Shown here one piece after another: positions 15,713 to 23,801 of a stretch of 30,132 nt of DNA. The DNA lies in the NCBI GenBank assembly GCA_934293375.1, contig CAKQYS010000020.1, positions 1 to 30,132 of the forward strand. Reading direction: 5' to 3'. Position numbers and translations under genes: made by a program. The notes beneath the pieces were generated by a model, which had not been told where the DNA came from, did no database searches, and saw only the letters and a program-made list of their open reading frames with translations. Numbering within the stretch: the first letter of the stretch is position 1; each line of letters opens with the position of its first letter. The DNA is from an uncultured Lachnospiraceae bacterium (GTDB taxonomy: Bacteria > Bacillota > Clostridia > Lachnospirales > Lachnospiraceae).

Positions 15713-18700
15713 CTAGTTTCTGGCAATACCGATCGTTACCTTCTCACCATTGATATTCCATTCCTTTGAAATCTCAGTCGTCTCTCCATATACAACCTGA
15801 TCCGCAAGCACATTAGAGGTCAACATAGATTCCTGCTCCTTCACGATCGCTGTGATCTTATCGTTGCCTGATACATAGATCCGGATTCTGTCTGTTACTT
15901 CAAAATCGGCATCCTTACGCATCGTCTGCACCTTGGAGATCACCTCACGGATGAAGCCCTCATGCAGCAACTCTTCTGTCAGATTGGTATCAAGAACAAC
16001 CGTTACATAATTGTCTGCCTCTGTGACATAGCCATCCTTCTTTGCCGTATCAATCAACAAATCCTCTTCTGCAAGAGAAACGGTTACACCATCAACATCG
16101 AATGTCAATGCACCCTGATCCTTCAGCTCAGCCATTGCAGCAGAACCATCTACACCGGCAAGATATGCCTTGATGCCGCCTAACTGCTTGCCATACTTCG
16201 GTCCTACCGTACGAAGCTGTGGCTTGAAACTGTATGAAGTGAATGCAGATACATCTTCGGTAAATGTAACCTTCTTCACATTCAGCTCATCCTCAATAAT
16301 CTCCAAGAAGAACTCCGGCACTGCCTTGGCTGCTTTCACATACATCTGCCCGATCGGCTGACGGTTCTTGATATTGGCTGCATTTCTTGCCGCACGACCC
16401 ATAACAACGATCTTCAATACCTCGTCCATATTTGTCTCAAGCTCTGCATCGATCATCTTCTCGTCAACTGTTGGATAATCACACAGATGAATGCTCTCCG
16501 GTGCATTCTGATCCACATTTCTGACAAGGTTCTGATAAATATCCTCGGTCATAAATGGAATCATCGGTGCAGCTGCCTTGGAGATCGTAACCAATGCCGT
16601 ATACAGTGTCATGTATGCGTTGATCTTATCCTGTTCCATGCCCTTTGCCCAGTAACGGTCACGGCTTCTTCTGACATACCAGTTACTCATCTCATCCACA
16701 AACTCAGACAGTGCCTTACATGCTTCCGGAATCTTATAGTTTGCCAGATTCTGGTCACATGCCTTGACTGCAGAATGCAATCGGGACAGCAGCCACTTAT
16801 CCATCACGGAAAGCTTATCATAATCCAGGCTATATTCTGCCGGATTGAACTGATCAATATTTGCATACAGTACATAGAATGCATAGGTATTCCACAGGGT
16901 ACCCATGAACTTACGCTGACCTTCGATCACAGCATCCTCGTGGAATCTGTTCGGCAGCCATGGTGCAGAGTTTGTGTAGAAATACCAGCGGATCGCATCT
17001 GCACCATATTTGTTCAGCGCATCCATTGGATCTACCGCATTTCCCTTGGACTTACTCATTTTCTGTCCATCCTTATCCTGCACATGACCCAGCACAATGA
17101 CATTCTTGTACGGTGCCTTATTGAAGATCAAGGTCGAGATCGCCATCAGGGAATAGAACCAGCCTCTTGTCTGATCCACAGCCTCTGAAATAAAATCTGC
17201 CGGGAACTGCTGCTCAAAAATATCCTGATTCTCAAATGGATAGTGCCACTGTGCAAATGGCATAGATCCTGAATCAAACCAGCAGTCGATTACCTCCGGT
17301 ACTCTCTTCATCTGCTTTCCACACTCCGGACACTTGATCGTGACCGCATCAATATACGGACGATGCAGCTCAATCTCCTCCGGGCAGTTATCTGACATGC
17401 TCTTTAACTCTTCGATCGAACCGATCGCATGACGACAACCGCACTCACACTCCCAGATATTAAGCGGTGTCCCCCAGTAACGATTACGGGATAATCCCCA
17501 ATCCTGTACATTCTTCAGCCAGTCACCGAAACGGCCCTTACCGATGCTCTCCGGAATCCAGTTGACTGTCTCATTATTCCGAACCAGGTCATCTCTGACT
17601 GCTGTCATCTTGATGAACCAAGAATCTCTCGCATAGTAGATCAGTGGCGTATCACATCTCCAGCAGAATGGGTAGTCATGCTCAAACTTCGGTGCATCGA
17701 ACAGAAGCCCTCTCTCGTCCAGATCTACCAACACCTTTGGATCTGCATCCTTCACAAACAATCCGGCAAACGGTGTCTCCTCTGTCATATCACCCTTGCC
17801 ATCTACAAACTGTACAAATGGCAGATCATACTTTCTACCCACATTGGCATCGTCCTCGCCAAATGCTGGTGCAATGTGTACAATACCGGTACCATCTGAC
17901 ATCGTAACATAAGAATCACATGTCACATAATGGCCTTTCTTCTTCTGCTGTGCGGCTTTCTCTGCTGCACATGCGTACAATGGCTCATACTCTTTATATT
18001 CCAGATCGGTACCCTTATATGTCTCAAGAATCTCATATGCAGGTGCATCCTCTGTCGCCAGCTTTCCAAGCACCGTGTCTAACAATGCCTCTGCCATATA
18101 GTAGGTATAGCCGTCTGCAGCCTTTACCTTACAGTACTGCTCATCCGGATTCACACAAAGTGCTACATTTGATGGCAGTGTCCAAGGAGTGGTTGTCCAT
18201 GCCAGAAAATAGGCATCCTCACCGATCACCTGAAACCGGACGATTGCAGAACGCTCCTTAACCGCCTTATAGCCCTGTGCCACCTCATGGGATGAAAGCG
18301 GAGTCCCACAACGAGGACAATATGGCACAATCTTAAAGCCCTTATATAACAGACCCTTATCCCAGATCTTCTTCAATGCCCACCACTCTGACTCGATAAA
18401 ATCATTGTGATATGTTACATACGGATCATCCATATCTGCCCAGAAGCCGACCTTGCCGGAGAATTCCTCCCACATGCCCTTATACTTCCAGACGCTTTCC
18501 TTACACTTCGTAATAAACGGATCCAGACCATATTCCTCGATCTGCTCCTTTCCATCAATGCCGAGCAGCTTCTCTACCTCAAGTTCTACAGGCAGACCGT
18601 GGGTATCCCATCCGGCCTTTCTTACGATATTATGTCCCTTCATGGTCTGATATCTCGGAATCATATCCTTGATAACACGGGTCAGTACATGTCCGATATG

Positions 18701-18862
18701 TGGCTTACCGTTGGCTGTTGGAGGTCCATCATAAAATGTGTACCGTGGCATACCTTCCTTCGTCTCGATACTCTTCTTAAAAATCTCATTGTCATTCCAG
18801 AACTTCAGAACATCGCTCTCGCGCTCTACAAAGTTCATATTCGTGGAAACCTTGTTGTACAT
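15713..18862 (-). CDS. ileS: Isoleucyl-tRNA synthetase, type 2 (eukaryote/archaea-like)
   Basis: A 1049-residue class Ia synthetase charging tRNA-Ile. HIGH is at 55-58 (NGKPHIGHVLT), the CP1 editing domain has WTTTPWTLP near 222-230, and KMSKS is at 601-605. Cys-rich zinc sites are CPRCG (182-186), CECGC (471-475) and CPECG (511-515). Length and the WDTHGLPVELEVEKLLGI segment fit the type-2 clade (IleS2) found in eukaryotes, archaea and some bacteria, which tends to be less sensitive to mupirocin. I start it at the ATG at 18862 behind AGGAAG. An open frame continues upstream to 19021 but crosses the T-box terminator and encodes no family residues. Confidence 0.95.
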   Translation of the reverse strand: MYNKVSTNMNFVERESDVLKFWNDNEIFKKSIETKEGMPRYTFYDGPPTANGKPHIGHVLTRVIKDMIPRYQTMKGHNIVRKAGWDTHGLPVELEVEKLLGIDGKEQIEEYGLDPFITKCKESVWKYKGMWEEFSGKVGFWADMDDPYVTYHNDFIESEWWALKKIWDKGLLYKGFKIVPYCPRCGTPLSSHEVAQGYKAVKERSAIVRFQVIGEDAYFLAWTTTPWTLPSNVALCVNPDEQYCKVKAADGYTYYMAEALLDTVLGKLATEDAPAYEILETYKGTDLEYKEYEPLYACAAEKAAQQKKKGHYVTCDSYVTMSDGTGIVHIAPAFGEDDANVGRKYDLPFVQFVDGKGDMTEETPFAGLFVKDADPKVLVDLDERGLLFDAPKFEHDYPFCWRCDTPLIYYARDSWFIKMTAVRDDLVRNNETVNWIPESIGKGRFGDWLKNVQDWGLSRNRYWGTPLNIWECECGCRHAIGSIEELKSMSDNCPEEIELHRPYIDAVTIKCPECGKQMKRVPEVIDCWFDSGSMPFAQWHYPFENQDIFEQQFPADFISEAVDQTRGWFYSLMAISTLIFNKAPYKNVIVLGHVQDKDGQKMSKSKGNAVDPMDALNKYGADAIRWYFYTNSAPWLPNRFHEDAVIEGQRKFMGTLWNTYAFYVLYANIDQFNPAEYSLDYDKLSVMDKWLLSRLHSAVKACDQNLANYKIPEACKALSEFVDEMSNWYVRRSRDRYWAKGMEQDKINAYMTLYTALVTISKAAAPMIPFMTEDIYQNLVRNVDQNAPESIHLCDYPTVDEKMIDAELETNMDEVLKIVVMGRAARNAANIKNRQPIGQMYVKAAKAVPEFFLEIIEDELNVKKVTFTEDVSAFTSYSFKPQLRTVGPKYGKQLGGIKAYLAGVDGSAAMAELKDQGALTFDVDGVTVSLAEEDLLIDTAKKDGYVTEADNYVTVVLDTNLTEELLHEGFIREVISKVQTMRKDADFEVTDRIRIYVSGNDKITAIVKEQESMLTSNVLADQVVYGETTEISKEWNINGEKVTIGIARN

Positions 18863-18891
18863 CTTTCTACTTCCTTTCTTCAAAATAATAA

Positions 18892-19186
18892 ATAAAAAAG
18901 CCCTTTCTCCTGCATTAGGACGAAAGGGCTGATACTTCGTTATACCACCTAATACAGCATACGGACCAGAAGCCGTGATCTGTCTCTGATCTTTATATGC
19001 GTCTTCTGTAACGGGAAGCACCCGTCAGAGCCTACCGGATACCGCCTGCTGCCAGGCAGATCTTTGGGTCTGAAGCTCCGGAGTGATCTTCAAGCATCTG
19101 CTACTCCCGTCTGCCTTCCACCATCACAGACTCGCTGTATGTTTCGCCGGATCTCTACTGTCTCCATCAAAGCCTATCACATATAT
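18892..19186 (-). promoter_or_regulatory. T-box riboswitch of ileS (tRNA-Ile, AUC specifier)
   Basis: The leader of about 295 nt precedes ileS. Stem I carries the AGTAG and AGCGAGTCTGTGATGGTGG signatures. A GAAG-AUC-ACTCC segment puts the specifier codon AUC (Ile) at 19085-19087. The T-box region TTAGGTGGTATAACG at about 18940-18955 offers UGGU to pair with the ACCA end of uncharged tRNA-Ile. The terminator is a 9-bp stem AGCCCTTTC/GAAAGGGCT (18899-18907 with 18922-18930) followed by T6. Uncharged tRNA-Ile should favour read-through into ileS. Confidence 0.93.
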
Positions 19187-19191
19187 CATTG

Positions 19192-19221
19192 ATTATGCAC
19201 CGAAAACAGCCAATTTGTCAA
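19192..19221 (-). promoter_or_regulatory. Promoter of the ileS T-box transcript
   Basis: Minus-strand TTGACA (19216-19221), 18-bp spacer, CATAAT (19192-19197). Consensus -35 and 5/6 -10, placing the transcript start near 19185, just before stem I of the T-box. It lies 35 bp past the stop of the small ORF. Confidence 0.85.
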
Positions 19222-19255
19222 TCTCAAATTTGTGTTATTGGCTCTATTTTCCTGA

Positions 19256-19420
19256 TTACTGTATATGTTTTTCCAAAATCTCTTCCACTCTTCTCTGGGA
19301 TGCCTCCATTTCCTCACCCATCACATCATCAAACTCAGCATCCTTGTTCTTCTCCTCCAGCTCCGAAAGCAGCGAAGCCATCTCATTCATATCAAAAAAC
19401 TGATCCATTTTGTTATCCAT
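19256..19420 (-). CDS. Small acidic 54-residue hypothetical protein
   Basis: A complete ORF of 54 residues starting MDNKMDQFFDMNEM and ending VEEILEKHIQ. It is rich in Glu, Asp and Met, probably two amphipathic helices or a short coiled coil, with no Cys, membrane segment or signal peptide. The ATG is preceded by AGGGGTGG at suitable distance. It lies between the palindromic repeat (copy B) and the ileS promoter. I recognise no family. The helix-like composition and good ribosome site favour a real gene, but no homology supports it. Confidence 0.55.
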   Translation of the reverse strand: MDNKMDQFFDMNEMASLLSELEEKNKDAEFDDVMGEEMEASQRRVEEILEKHIQ

Positions 19421-19448
19421 CGTACCACCCCTCTATACTCATAATAAC

Positions 19449-19697
19449 AGACAATTACAAAACGCTTAAATACTGCTTTGAGTATGTGCATATTGCATGA
19501 TGTATAAGCAGGTACTTGAAGAACGCCGGTACTTGCAAGGTAACACCATGCTACAGTAGGATCAAAAACGCCTTGCCAAGTGCACAGGTGTTACATTGCT
19601 TAGTACCGCTGCGTGATGAAGTAGCGAGAGCGTGCCTGCGATACATTGTGCAATATGCACATCACATCATAATTTCCAACGCGTTTTGTGATTGTCT
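19449..19697. repeat. Palindromic interspersed repeat, copy B
   Basis: A 249-bp imperfect palindrome with three nested arm pairs: 19449-19465 with 19681-19697 (16/17, the mismatch a possible G-U), 19484-19505 with 19641-19662 (20/22), and 19528-19547 with 19587-19607 (mostly paired). Bases 19487-19538 match the repeat at the left window edge (26-77, opposite orientation) at 51/52. It fills most of the 410-bp gap between the small ORF and the GNAT gene; I see no gene inside. It resembles a MITE-like or REP-like element, or a long structured RNA. Confidence 0.85.
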
Positions 19698-19771
19698 AAT
19701 TTTCTTATCACATTGTATCGTATTTCATTTTTCTTATCAACCACATTATTTTCTCGCTGCATACATTTAAC

Positions 19772-19800
19772 TTGCAGCTATTCATCATATCTGGTATTCT
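19772..19800 (+). promoter_or_regulatory. Candidate promoter of the GNAT gene
   Basis: TTGCAG (19772-19777), 17-bp spacer, TATTCT (19795-19800), 30 bp before the ATG. Each hexamer is a partial match to sigma-A. Confidence 0.45.
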
Positions 19801-19830
19801 TTACCATAAACACACTATAGGAGATAATTT

Positions 19831-20316
19831 ATGTATCAGATCTATCCAGCAACTGCCGGACAGGCAGAAGACATATTAGCACTTTATAAAATGCAGATTG
19901 GACGGGAATTTTGTCCGTGGGACGCACATTACCCGACAGAAAATGAAATTGCATTTGACCTGTCAAGGAATGCTTTATTTGTGATGGTGAACAACGCCAA
20001 CCAGATCATTGCCACCGTATCAATTGACGAAGATGAAGCCGTCAATGCCCTGCCGTGCTGGACACCTTCACTGCAGCCCGGCGGTGAGCTTGCCCGGCTG
20101 GCAGTCCACCCGGATTATCAGAATCAGGGAATTGCCCGGCAAATGCTTGCATACGGCATGAAAATGCTTGCAAAACGCGGATTTAAAAGTATTCATTTTC
20201 TGGTAAATAAACATAATAAAAAAGCACTCCGGTCATATGCTGCATTTCAATTCCCGGTTGTGGGTGAATGTGAGTTGTTTGATCAGCCATTCTACTGTTA
20301 TGAGAAAGCGCTGTGA
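19831..20316 (+). CDS. GNAT-family N-acetyltransferase
   Basis: A 161-residue GNAT protein. The acetyl-CoA region is clear: ELARLAVHPDYQNQGIARQML (about 90-110; Q-N-Q-G-I-A is the pyrophosphate loop), followed by FKSIHFLVNKHNKKALRSYAAFQFPVVGE, the usual motif B with the acetyl-acceptor side. The substrate is unknown; a small-molecule or protein amine is likely. The ATG follows ATAGGAGATAATTT. It stands alone, converging on spmB with one stop codon directly against the other and no visible terminator between. Confidence 0.88.
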   Translation: MYQIYPATAGQAEDILALYKMQIGREFCPWDAHYPTENEIAFDLSRNALFVMVNNANQIIATVSIDEDEAVNALPCWTPSLQPGGELARLAVHPDYQNQGIARQMLAYGMKMLAKRGFKSIHFLVNKHNKKALRSYAAFQFPVVGECELFDQPFYCYEKAL

Positions 20317-20847
20317 TCACCCTGCCATCACATATGCCAGCACAACACTCGCACCAATGCCTGCTGCCATTGCCAGCAATGCACCCGGTATCGTCCAGCG
20401 TGTTTTTGTCACCTTTACCGACATATAATACACACTCAGCGTATAGAACAATGTCTCCGTGCAGCTCATGATCAGGGAAGTCATAGTCCCGATCAGCGAA
20501 TCCGTACCATACTCCCGGAACAGATCTAATACAAGAGAATTGGCTGCAGATGCAGAGAACATTCTCACAATAATGACCGGAAGGATCGGCGCAGGGATCC
20601 ACAGCAGCTCTCCTACCGGAGCCAGCAGTGCCGACAGACTGTCTAAGAATCCGGAATACCGGATTGCTGCCACGCCTGCCATCAGTCCTACCAGCGTAGG
20701 TGCAATATCCACTACGATATGAAATCCTTCCTTCACACCCTTGACAAAGCTGTCATACACCGGCACCCGGCACATCAACCCATATAATACAATATAAAAT
20801 ACAACGAGGGGTATCATGAAATCAGAAAGAAATAATATGAGTTTCAT
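20317..20847 (-). CDS. spmB: Spore maturation protein B
   Basis: A 176-residue integral membrane protein of the nucleoside-transporter/gate family, with hydrophobic segments MIPLVVFYIVLYGL, APTLVGLMAGVAAIRYSG, LLWIPAPILPVIIVRMFS and a C-terminal helix, plus the conserved SASAANSLVLDLFREYGTDS and SCTETLFYTLSVYY. With SpmA it is needed for spore core dehydration in Bacillus. The start at 20847 overlaps the spmA stop by 4 nt (ATGA) and has AGGAGG upstream; a longer frame from 21024 only shadows spmA. It ends the ten-gene operon. Confidence 0.92.
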   Translation of the reverse strand: MKLILFLSDFMIPLVVFYIVLYGLMCRVPVYDSFVKGVKEGFHIVVDIAPTLVGLMAGVAAIRYSGFLDSLSALLAPVGELLWIPAPILPVIIVRMFSASAANSLVLDLFREYGTDSLIGTMTSLIMSCTETLFYTLSVYYMSVKVTKTRWTIPGALLAMAAGIGASVVLAYVMAG

Positions 20848-21434
20848 CGCATTTTCCTCCTGACCAGACCAAACAGAACCGCCACGATCGTACTCACTGC
20901 TGTCGCAATCAGTGCGGGACCTACGATCACCGTAGCACTCACACTCCCATACTGGCTTCGATATGCGATCATATTCATTGGAATCAGCTGCAGGGAAGAA
21001 ATATTGATCACCAGAAACATACACATATCATTACTGGCAGTATCTGCACCGTATTTCCCGGCTTCCGTCTTCAGCCGCATAAGCCCCTTCATCGCCTTTA
21101 ATCCACTCGGTGTTGCCGCCCAGCCAAGCCCCAGCATATTCGTGATCATATTTGTCGCCAGATGTTCCTGCGTCTCATCCCCCTGTGGCACACCCGGAAA
21201 CAGATACCCAAGCAACGGCTTGATTGCCTTTGTCATCTTTCCGATCAGCCCGGAATCCTTCGCGATCGCCATGAGACCATTCCAAAAACCGACAACGCCA
21301 AACATCAACAGACACAGATCAATAGCCTCCTTGGAGGCATCTAAAAGACCGTTTCCCATCTGTCCGAGTGTACCGTTCAAGGCAGCAAATGCAACACCGA
21401 TAATCAGCATAATCCCCCACAGATAATTCAGCAT
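20844..21434 (-). CDS. spmA: Spore maturation protein A
   Basis: A 196-residue membrane protein matching SpmA: an N-terminal hydrophobic LNYLWGIMLIIGVAFAALNG, then LCLLMFGVVGFWNGLMAIA, the conserved LATNMITNMLGLGWAATPSGLKAM and DMCMFLVINISSLQLIPMNMIAYR, and a C-terminal membrane helix ending in a basic tail. It acts with SpmB in spore core dehydration and heat resistance. GGAG lies 5 nt before the ATG. Its stop overlaps the spmB start, so the two are coupled. Confidence 0.93.
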   Translation of the reverse strand: MLNYLWGIMLIIGVAFAALNGTLGQMGNGLLDASKEAIDLCLLMFGVVGFWNGLMAIAKDSGLIGKMTKAIKPLLGYLFPGVPQGDETQEHLATNMITNMLGLGWAATPSGLKAMKGLMRLKTEAGKYGADTASNDMCMFLVINISSLQLIPMNMIAYRSQYGSVSATVIVGPALIATAVSTIVAVLFGLVRRKMR

Positions 21435-21498
21435 ATGTACTCCAAAAGACTCTCTTCCTGATACTATATGCAGCCGGCTCTGCTGACATAACCTTTAT

Positions 21499-22215
21499 TT
21501 AAAATGCGATACTGATTGCCCATACAGCAAACATCAGAAAGACCACAATAAGCACTACCACCACATTCGTCAGGACAGCGTTTTTTTCTCCGCGGTTCTG
21601 AATATTGATCTTGAACCAGTCCGGATCCCGCCAGCCCTTCATAATAAATGCAATGATCACCAGAAATCCGGCACCCAGAATCAGCTTGCACACTGCCATC
21701 TGCTTCCATAGCAGATCAATGTAGTAGTCTGCTACAAACCGCAACTCTGTTGGCTGTGCCTCTTGCGAGATAGAATTAACCACATCCTGAAACTGCATCC
21801 GCACCTCATAATCCATTCTCTTCGTCTCGCCCTTGCATGCAACCTGTGCGGCATTGGCACCACTCCAGTTTTTGCCGGCACGCACGGAGATCACAACATC
21901 CTGATCTGTCAGTGCGATCAGATAATAATATTCCTTCGCAATCGGAATCAATCCGGAAATAGTATGCTTCATCACACAATAGCAATCGGATGTCCGGTCT
22001 GCTACCATCTCATAAACCGTACCGGATCCGATACCATCTGCCAGCGCCGACATCTCCTTGGGTTTTGCAAACAATAGAGACTGCAAGCCACTAACCAGGC
22101 TCCACACCACCATTACCCCCAAAAATATCACAGCGACTACATTCGCCCATGTGGATCTCTTCTTCGCTTCCTTTGCTTCCTTTTGTTCCTCTTCCGTCAT
22201 AAATGAATTGTCCAT
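21499..22215 (-). CDS. Membrane protein of unknown function
   Basis: A 238-residue protein I do not recognise. A Glu/Lys-rich N-terminus (1-20) precedes a membrane helix at about 22-44. A polar domain of about 130 residues follows (GSGTVYEMVADRTSDCYCVMKHTISGLIPIAKEYYYLIAL...), then two more membrane helices (about 174-192 and 214-238). The topology suggests a soluble, probably extracytoplasmic, domain between helices 1 and 2. The start at 22215 has GAGGGGG upstream; an in-frame extension to 22272 overlaps rsmI and is unlikely. It sits 10 nt after rsmI and 64 nt before spmA in the same operon. Confidence 0.7.
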   Translation of the reverse strand: MDNSFMTEEEQKEAKEAKKRSTWANVVAVIFLGVMVVWSLVSGLQSLLFAKPKEMSALADGIGSGTVYEMVADRTSDCYCVMKHTISGLIPIAKEYYYLIALTDQDVVISVRAGKNWSGANAAQVACKGETKRMDYEVRMQFQDVVNSISQEAQPTELRFVADYYIDLLWKQMAVCKLILGAGFLVIIAFIMKGWRDPDWFKINIQNRGEKNAVLTNVVVVLIVVFLMFAVWAISIAF

Positions 22216-22225
22216 CTTAACCCCC

Positions 22226-23068
22226 TCATAATTCCAACAACTGTTTATAAATATCCCTTTTACCGACACCACGATCTGCTGCCACCTGTTTCATGGCAGA
22301 TTTACGGTCCATCCCCTGATCCGTATAGTATGCCATATGCTCTGCAAGCGGCATTTCAGTCCATGCCTGCTGCTCGGCTTCCTTGCGTGCCTGCACATCC
22401 TGTCCGGCAATCACCAGCACACATTCCCCCTTCGGATCATTGGCTTCATAATATGAAATTGCTTCCGAAAATGTGGTGCAAAATACCGTTTCGTGCTTCT
22501 TGGTGAGTTCCCGGCATACGGTCAGTCTGCGATCACCCAAAGTCTCATAGAGCAGATGTAATGTCTTTACAAGACGATGCGGTGCCTCATAGATCACGAT
22601 CGTCCGTGTCTCATTCCTGAGCGTATTGAGAATCTCCTCACGCGCTTTCTTATCACTCGGCAAAAATGCCTCAAATGCCACACGCCTTGTCGGCAGTCCC
22701 GAAATAATCAGTGCATTGACAAATGCACAAGCTCCCGGTAATGCCGTGACCTGTACGCCCGCTTCATAGCACTGCTTCACAAGCTCCTCCCCCGGGTCAG
22801 ATATTCCAGGTGTACCTGCATCTGTGATCAGAGCAATATTCTGTCCTGCAAGCAGCTTCTCTACCAACACCTTTGCTTTATCATATTTATTAAATTCGTG
22901 ATAACTCGTCATCGGGGTTTTGATCTCAAAATGATTGAGCAGCTTAATGCTGTTTCTCGTATCCTCTGCTGCGATCAGATCCACCTCCTGCAGCATACGG
23001 ACTGCACGATATGTCATATCTTCCAGATTCCCGATGGGTGTCGCGCATAAATATAATGTTCCTGCCAT
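22226..23068 (-). CDS. rsmI: 16S rRNA (cytidine1402-2'-O)-methyltransferase RsmI
   Basis: A 280-residue tetrapyrrole-methylase-fold enzyme that 2'-O-methylates C1402 in the decoding centre of 16S rRNA. Opening GTLYLCATPIGNLEDMTYRA, then LIAAEDTRNSIKLLNHF, LITDAGTPGISDPGEELV, ALPGACAFVNALIISGLPT and ELTKKHET are typical. The C-terminus (MDRKSAMKQVAADRGVGKRDIYKQLL) is the usual helical extension. The ATG at 23068 follows GAGGAG. Position after the trmN6-like gene matches Bacillus yabB-yazA-yabC, without yazA. Confidence 0.95.
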   Translation of the reverse strand: MAGTLYLCATPIGNLEDMTYRAVRMLQEVDLIAAEDTRNSIKLLNHFEIKTPMTSYHEFNKYDKAKVLVEKLLAGQNIALITDAGTPGISDPGEELVKQCYEAGVQVTALPGACAFVNALIISGLPTRRVAFEAFLPSDKKAREEILNTLRNETRTIVIYEAPHRLVKTLHLLYETLGDRRLTVCRELTKKHETVFCTTFSEAISYYEANDPKGECVLVIAGQDVQARKEAEQQAWTEMPLAEHMAYYTDQGMDRKSAMKQVAADRGVGKRDIYKQLLEL

Positions 23069-23090
23069 AACTCTCCTCATATACCTTCCA

Positions 23091-23801
23091 TTAATTTCCC
23101 GGTGCTCTCTCCGACAAAATGAGAGGTGGTGCAATCTTAATTCTCGATTTTCCACCCCGCACACCCTGTATCAGGATCATATTCGGCTCTTTATCCACAT
23201 ACGGATGCACCATTTGCAGCTGCTTCGGCTCCAGCTTATACCGCACCATCACTTCCATGATCTCTGCCAGCCGGAAAGGTTTATGCACCATATAGAAACT
23301 TCCGCCCGGCACAAGCAGTTTCGCTGCCGCTGCAATCACATCCTCAAGCGTACACAAAACCTCATGCCTTGCAATATTCTTCGCCTCATAGGGATTGTGT
23401 AAGCCATGATTCTCTGTCATGTACGGTGGATTACAGGTAATCACATGAAAAGAAGCAGCAGGAAAAATATTTCCTGCCTCCTTAATATCGCCCTCCACGA
23501 TCCGTACTCTGTCCTCAAGTGCATTCAGTGCAACACTCCTTGCCGCCATCTGTGCACTCGCTGTCTGAATCTCCAACCCGGTCAGATGGGCTGCCTCCGT
23601 CTTAGCTGCCAGCAGAATCGGAATCACACCGGTTCCGGTTCCCATATCGAGAACCGCTTGTCCCGGCTTCACACCATGCTTCGCATAATTTGCCAATAAC
23701 ACTGCATCGATGCCAAAGCAAAATGATTTTGTATTCTGTATAATATGATAGCCCTTACACTGTAGATCATCCAATCTCTCATCAGGTAATAAATCAATCA
23801 T
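23091..23801 (-). CDS. tRNA1(Val) adenine37-N6-methyltransferase-like (TrmN6/YabB)
   Basis: A 236-residue class I SAM methyltransferase. The SAM site is LDMGTGTGVIPILLA (about 52-66), an acidic residue ends strand 2 (GLEIQ), and the catalytic NPPYMTENHG marks an amino-methyltransferase acting on adenine N6. Homology to YfiC/TrmN6 and YabB points to A37 of tRNA1-Val; the exact target here is unproven. An ATG at 23801 overlaps the ricT stop by 8 nt, which implies coupled translation; its own ribosome site is weak. Confidence 0.88.
   Translation of the reverse strand: MIDLLPDERLDDLQCKGYHIIQNTKSFCFGIDAVLLANYAKHGVKPGQAVLDMGTGTGVIPILLAAKTEAAHLTGLEIQTASAQMAARSVALNALEDRVRIVEGDIKEAGNIFPAASFHVITCNPPYMTENHGLHNPYEAKNIARHEVLCTLEDVIAAAAKLLVPGGSFYMVHKPFRLAEIMEVMVRYKLEPKQLQMVHPYVDKEPNMILIQGVRGGKSRIKIAPPLILSERAPGN

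Noticed and set aside
16487..17188. 233-codon plus-strand ORF opposite ileS
   Set aside because: It is an antisense shadow of a strongly conserved coding region, with Cys/His/Ile-rich composition and no ribosome site.
18863..19021. In-frame N-terminal extension of ileS (53 extra residues)
   Set aside because: It crosses the T-box antiterminator and terminator, has no family residues, and the ATG at 18862 has a proper ribosome site.
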